DNA of 7,432 bases from Candidatus Roizmanbacteria bacterium CG_4_9_14_0_2_um_filter_39_13 (lineage in GTDB: Bacteria; Patescibacteriota; Microgenomatia; UBA1406; GWC2-37-13): assembly GCA_002788865.1 (NCBI GenBank), contig PFSC01000124.1:1-7432 (forward strand), in the 5' to 3' direction. How positions within the stretch are numbered: the stretch's first letter is position 1; every line of letters begins with the position of its first letter. The notes beneath the pieces are model-generated. The model was not told the origin of the DNA, did not search any database, and was given only the letters and a program-made list of their open reading frames with translations. Made by a program: the position numbers and the translations under genes. Positions 5,406-7,432 of this stretch are shown here, one piece after another.

Positions 5406-6134
5406 ATGAAAAGAGAAGGTCAAAAAAACGTAGTTATCTATCAAGCGAAAAGTGGTGCAATCGAGCTTCGGGGAGATACTTCACATGAGACTATTTGGGC
5501 AACACAAGCTCAAATTGCCTCTGCTTTTAGTGTCGATGTGAAAACCATCAACGAACACATTCAAAATATCTTTAAAACAAGAGAGCTTACAAAAAAATCA
5601 ACTATCCGGAATTTCCGGATAGTTCAAAAGGAAGGCAAGCGTGAAGTTGAACGTGAAGTTCAGCACTACAACCTCGACATGATCATTTCTGTCGGTTATA
5701 GAGTAAATAGTAAAACCGCAACCCTCTTTCGTCAGTGGGCAACCAAGACTTTGCGTGAACATATAGTCAAAGGCTATACCATAAACCGCAAACAAATCGC
5801 AAAAAATTATGAGGCGTTCATGAAATCAGTGGGAGATATACAGGCTTTGCTTCCGGAACACATAACTCTTGATCCGAAATCAATCCTTGAATTAATCAAA
5901 GAGTTTTCTAGTACTTGGGTCTCACTTGATACATATGACAAAGAAACTCTTAAGCCTATTGGTTTTACCAAAAAATCTATCGAGCTGAGTGGGGAAGAAT
6001 TAATGAAAGAAATTTTGAATTTGCGTAGAGAATTAATGAAAACTAGCGGAGCTACAGATATTTTTGCCCAAGAGCGTGCATCGGGAAGTGTTGGGGGAAT
6101 AGTGGGTAATGTGATGCAATCTTTGACAAGATGA
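5406..6134 (+). CDS. RhuM-family protein lacking the C-terminal Fic domain
   Basis: RhuM-family (PF13310-type) proteins have an N-terminal winged-helix-like DNA-binding region. Here the family signature is clear: IWATQAQIASAF, VKTINEHIQNIFK, STIRNFRIVQKEG, and the highly conserved YNLDMIISVGYRVNS and RQWATKTLREHIVKGYTIN. In the RhuM-Fic proteins common in this type of genome, a linker ending in LFGQERxxGLxxIxGNIxQTF leads into a Fic domain with HPFxDGNKR. This protein has the matching linker end (FAQERASGSVGGIVGN) and then stops at LTR, and no Fic motif is found in any frame downstream, so the toxin-like half is lost. From the ATG at 5406 it has 242 residues. A TTG at 5370 would add 12 residues but falls in the repeat. 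The biochemical role of RhuM is not established. Confidence 0.82.
   Translation: MKREGQKNVVIYQAKSGAIELRGDTSHETIWATQAQIASAFSVDVKTINEHIQNIFKTRELTKKSTIRNFRIVQKEGKREVEREVQHYNLDMIISVGYRVNSKTATLFRQWATKTLREHIVKGYTINRKQIAKNYEAFMKSVGDIQALLPEHITLDPKSILELIKEFSSTWVSLDTYDKETLKPIGFTKKSIELSGEELMKEILNLRRELMKTSGATDIFAQERASGSVGGIVGNVMQSLTR
5600..5624 (+). repeat. 25-bp perfect palindrome inside rhuM
   Basis: AACTATCCGGAA (5600-5611) and TTCCGGATAGTT (5613-5624) are perfect reverse complements around one T. It encodes the TIRNFRIVQ stretch of the RhuM protein, so it lies in a conserved coding block. Confidence 0.9.
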
Positions 6135-6201
6135 TTGGGTTGATTTTGCAGTTGTTAAAAAAATAATATGAACAAACCAGAAACTCGAGCGTATATCAGT
6201 A

Positions 6202-6275
6202 GTTCGACTTCGCTCACTATAAACAACATTGAGAATGGTCGTATGAATCCCACTCTTTATGGTGAGTATGTCGAA
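6202..6275 (+). repeat. REP-like inverted repeat after rhuM
   Basis: TTCGAC (6203-6208) pairs with GTCGAA (6270-6275), and CTCACTATAAA (6213-6223) pairs with TTTATGGTGAG (6256-6266) with one T-G pair; a few unpaired bases lie between. The loop is about 32 nt. The TTCGACTTCGCTCA arm resembles intergenic repeats common in several bacterial groups. No gene is seen in 6135-6299 apart from this structure. Confidence 0.5.
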
Positions 6276-6284
6276 TCCATTTCG

Positions 6285-6311
6285 ACTTTGGAAAAAATTG
6301 CTAGAGCGTAA
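6285..6311 (+). repeat. Direct repeat, downstream copy, flanking rhuM
   Basis: This is the downstream partner of 5345-5371. ACTTTGGAAAAA (6285-6296) runs into ATTGCTAGAGCG, the start of the tRNA 3' fragment. A shorter relative, GACTTTGG, also lies at 5249-5256 just before tRNA-Val. Confidence 0.55.
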
Positions 6312-6355
6312 CATTGACATTGTAAAGGTTAGAGGTTCAAGTCCTCTAGCGGACA
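6300..6355 (+). pseudogene. 3' fragment of a split tRNA-Val gene
   Basis: From the D-arm end GCTAGAGC onward the tRNA is well preserved. The anticodon stem TAACA/TGTAA (6309-6313, 6321-6325) has one A-A mismatch and encloses TTGACAT with GAC at 6316-6318. The T-arm is AGAGG-TTCAAGT-CCTCT (6331-6347). The acceptor 3' strand is AGCGGAC (6348-6354), with discriminator A6355. CCA is not encoded. There is no 5' acceptor strand or D-stem upstream; ACTTTGGAAAAA precedes it instead. The matching 5' half is at 5220-5242. It ends 9 bp before the methyltransferase pseudogene. Confidence 0.75.
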
Positions 6356-6364
6356 CAAAATTAT

Positions 6365-6728
6365 ATGAATATATCCCAAATAAATATTTTGGACTTCGGC
6401 ATTAAGTTCGCCTCAATTTTATTCTTCGTAATTTGGAAATATTACTGGCATATTACGGAAAAGATTGCAGATCGTGAAAAGCCAAAGTCAAGTACATACC
6501 CCAAAATCACATTTTTAAGAAGAGAATCCACAACTATCATTGGACTATTCATATTACTTCAACTTATTGGGTGGGATATATTCCCAATGTCAGATAATCT
6601 TGCAGTTCAAGTATTTGGAATGCTACTTGTGGGGGGTTGGTACTGGAATAGGAATTTCGGCAAGAAAATCACTCGGAAATAATTGGAATCATGCATTTGA
6701 ATATCAAATCAAAAAGAAACACGAACTA
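6365..6728 (+). pseudogene. Isoprenylcysteine carboxyl methyltransferase-like protein, frameshifted and IS-truncated
   Basis: The first frame (6365 to about 6636) gives a membrane protein start with ITEKIADREKPK, then hydrophobic stretches through LLQLIGWDIFPM. The downstream frame gives GIGISARKSLGNNWNHAFEY and IKKKHEL. Together they read like the N-terminal two-thirds of the ICMT-like family (PEMT/ICMT fold), in which SARKxLGxNW...KKHELxxxGxYxxVRHPxY is characteristic. The frames differ by +1 at a run of six G (6631-6636); five G would restore one reading frame. After HEL the match stops at CTAG (6725-6728), and the catalytic VRHPIYTG region is absent because an IS element follows. The first frame alone could make 105 residues. 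Family recognition is good, and the gene is clearly non-functional as seen. Confidence 0.7.
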
Positions 6729-6738
6729 GAAGTCATCT

Positions 6739-7205
6739 CTAAACCCTCCGTAAACAAATCAAAATACATGCAAATTCAATAAAAGCCTCGTAATTCTCCC
6801 ATTTACGATCCCACCTCACAGTAATTCGTCTATAGTTTTGAAGCCATGCGTTGGTTCTTTCCACAATCCATCTCGTTTTGTAGTAGCTCTCAATATGTTT
6901 GTTGTAGGTTGGTTCTTCTCTGTGTCCTTGCTTTCTTCTTTTGGGTATTCTGTGTTTGATTCCTCTTTTGGTAAGTGCTTCACGGAGCCATCTTGCATCA
7001 TATCCTTTATCAGCTACCAGTATGTTTGGTCGTTTCTTAGGGTGAAGAGGACGAGACTCAACTGATATTTGATCTATTGTTTGTAATGCAAGTCTGAATT
7101 CAGATATATTTGCAGCTTCTGTGAGGAAGGTGAGAGGTATTCCTGTCCCATCAACTGCCAACATGGTTTTTGTCCCTTTTCCACGCTTGGTCTTATCTAC
7201 TTTTT
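6739..7205 (-). CDS. IS5-family transposase, downstream frame (catalytic D and E)
   Basis: This is the C-terminal part of a DDE transposase (DDE_Tnp_1/IS5 type). It reads KVDKTKRGKGTK, then MLAVDGTGIPLTF, then NILVADKGYDARWLREAL with the second catalytic Asp (D52 counted from the Met at 7164), and RWIVERTNAWLQNYRR with the catalytic Glu (E102). It ends IEFACILICLRRV. An ATG at 7164 exists, but the frame is open further upstream and continues the protein begun in the other frame, so expression by -1 frameshifting at 7200-7206 is expected. Without the upstream frame the first catalytic Asp would be missing. Confidence 0.85.
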
Positions 7206-7432
7206 GCCCCCTTTTTTAGCGCTCGCAAATGTACCATCCAGATAGGCTATCTCCCACGTAAGTTTATCCTGTTTATCAAGAATAACGAGAAGCTTCTGCC
7301 ATATATCTTTCCATACTCCTTGTTTCTTCCATGCTGTAAAACGTTTCCATGCAGTTTTGCCTGATCCATATTTTGAAGGAAGCTCATTCCATTGTGCTCC
7401 TGTTGTGAGTATCCATCGTATGGCTTCAAATA
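7197..7432 (-). CDS. IS5-family transposase, upstream frame (5' partial at window edge)
   Basis: On the minus strand the frame enters from beyond 7432 and reads FEAIRWILTTGAQWNELP, then TAWKRFTAWKKQGVWKDIW, then WEIAYLDGTFASAKKGGKK, then TAG (7197-7199). This is the N-terminal half of an IS5/IS427-type transposase, and the YLDGT Asp is the first residue of the DDE triad. The typical family sequence continues KKGGxxVxKTKRGKG, and the continuation is found one base back (-1 frame) through C-AAA-AAG at 7200-7206. Two-frame transposases joined by frameshifting are known in this group. Confidence 0.8.
   Translation of the reverse strand, partial: FEAIRWILTTGAQWNELPSKYGSGKTAWKRFTAWKKQGVWKDIWQKLLVILDKQDKLTWEIAYLDGTFASAKKGGKK

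Larger units (their letters stand above)
6729..7432 (-). mobile_element. IS5-family insertion sequence, IS427-like, partial
   Basis: The transposase 3' end faces the methyltransferase pseudogene, and the start of the element lies beyond the window. The inner boundary is inferred to be at or just after CTAG (6725-6728), where similarity to the interrupted gene ends and shortly before the transposase stop at 6739. CTAG-like sites are plausible targets for this family. The second terminal repeat is not visible, so the terminal repeat and target duplication cannot be defined. Confidence 0.75.

Noticed and set aside
5243..6299. Split tRNA-Val as a tRNA interrupted by a self-splicing intron
   Set aside because: The interruption is in the D-arm, not the anticodon loop. 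The insert contains a complete tRNA and a RhuM gene, and no group I core was recognised.
6033..6356. 107-codon minus-strand frame covering the tRNA 3' fragment
   Set aside because: Its first residues read through tRNA sequence on the wrong strand and the rest is antisense to rhuM and the repeat hairpin, so it is a shadow.
6540..6782. 80-codon plus-strand frame as an independent gene
   Set aside because: Its middle part is the continuation of the methyltransferase-like gene after the G-run frameshift, and its end runs into the IS.
6816..7429. Small frames within the IS on both strands
   Set aside because: All overlap the transposase frames and lack family features.

Overview
The window looks like a compact genome of the Candidate Phyla Radiation (Patescibacteria) type. 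This is an inference from the kind of genes present: a two-gene [NiFe] hydrogenase with a DUF6390 partner, a RhuM-family protein of the RhuM-Fic type, small tRNA-adjacent genes, very short intergenic spaces and almost no Shine-Dalgarno sequences. TGA is used as a normal stop (for example at 2386-2388 minus and at 6132-6134), so the TGA=Gly code of Gracilibacteria/SR1 is not in use.

Layout. (1) 1-503: a small GIY-YIG nuclease gene whose stop codon shares one base with an intact tRNA-Asp(GTC), followed by a decayed tRNA copy. (2) 539-4619: a hydrogenase locus. The small and large subunits lie on the plus strand. Facing them on the minus strand is the run hypC, EamA transporter, DUF6390 protein, hydrogenase maturation protease. 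The two gene groups converge and overlap by 26 bp at their 3' ends. (3) 4679-5167: a divergent cytidylyltransferase-fold protein that shares a 59-bp promoter region with hypC. (4) 5194-6355: a tRNA-Val region. An extended -10 promoter is followed by the 5' piece of a tRNA gene, an intact tRNA-Val(GAC) with encoded CCA, a rhuM gene missing its Fic domain, a repeat hairpin, and then the 3' piece of a tRNA whose acceptor strand pairs 7/7 with the 5' piece about 1.1 kb upstream. (5) 6365-7432: an isoprenylcysteine methyltransferase-like gene, frameshifted in a G-run and then cut by an IS5-family element that runs off the window.

How the genes work together. The large subunit carries both nickel-binding CxxC motifs and a C-terminal tail that the protease would remove; HypC would deliver the Fe(CN)2CO unit. 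No flavin/NAD subunit, hypA, hypB, hypD, hypE or hypF is in view, so the electron partner and the rest of the maturation set must lie elsewhere or be absent. The small subunit is only 153 residues and has room for the proximal Fe-S cluster alone, with one canonical cysteine position occupied by serine.

The most unusual features are the tRNA-Val gene apparently split in its D-arm by a segment carrying a complete replacement tRNA-Val plus rhuM, and a repeated promoter geometry (a -10 hexamer 5-6 nt before ATG at four genes) that implies leaderless mRNAs.
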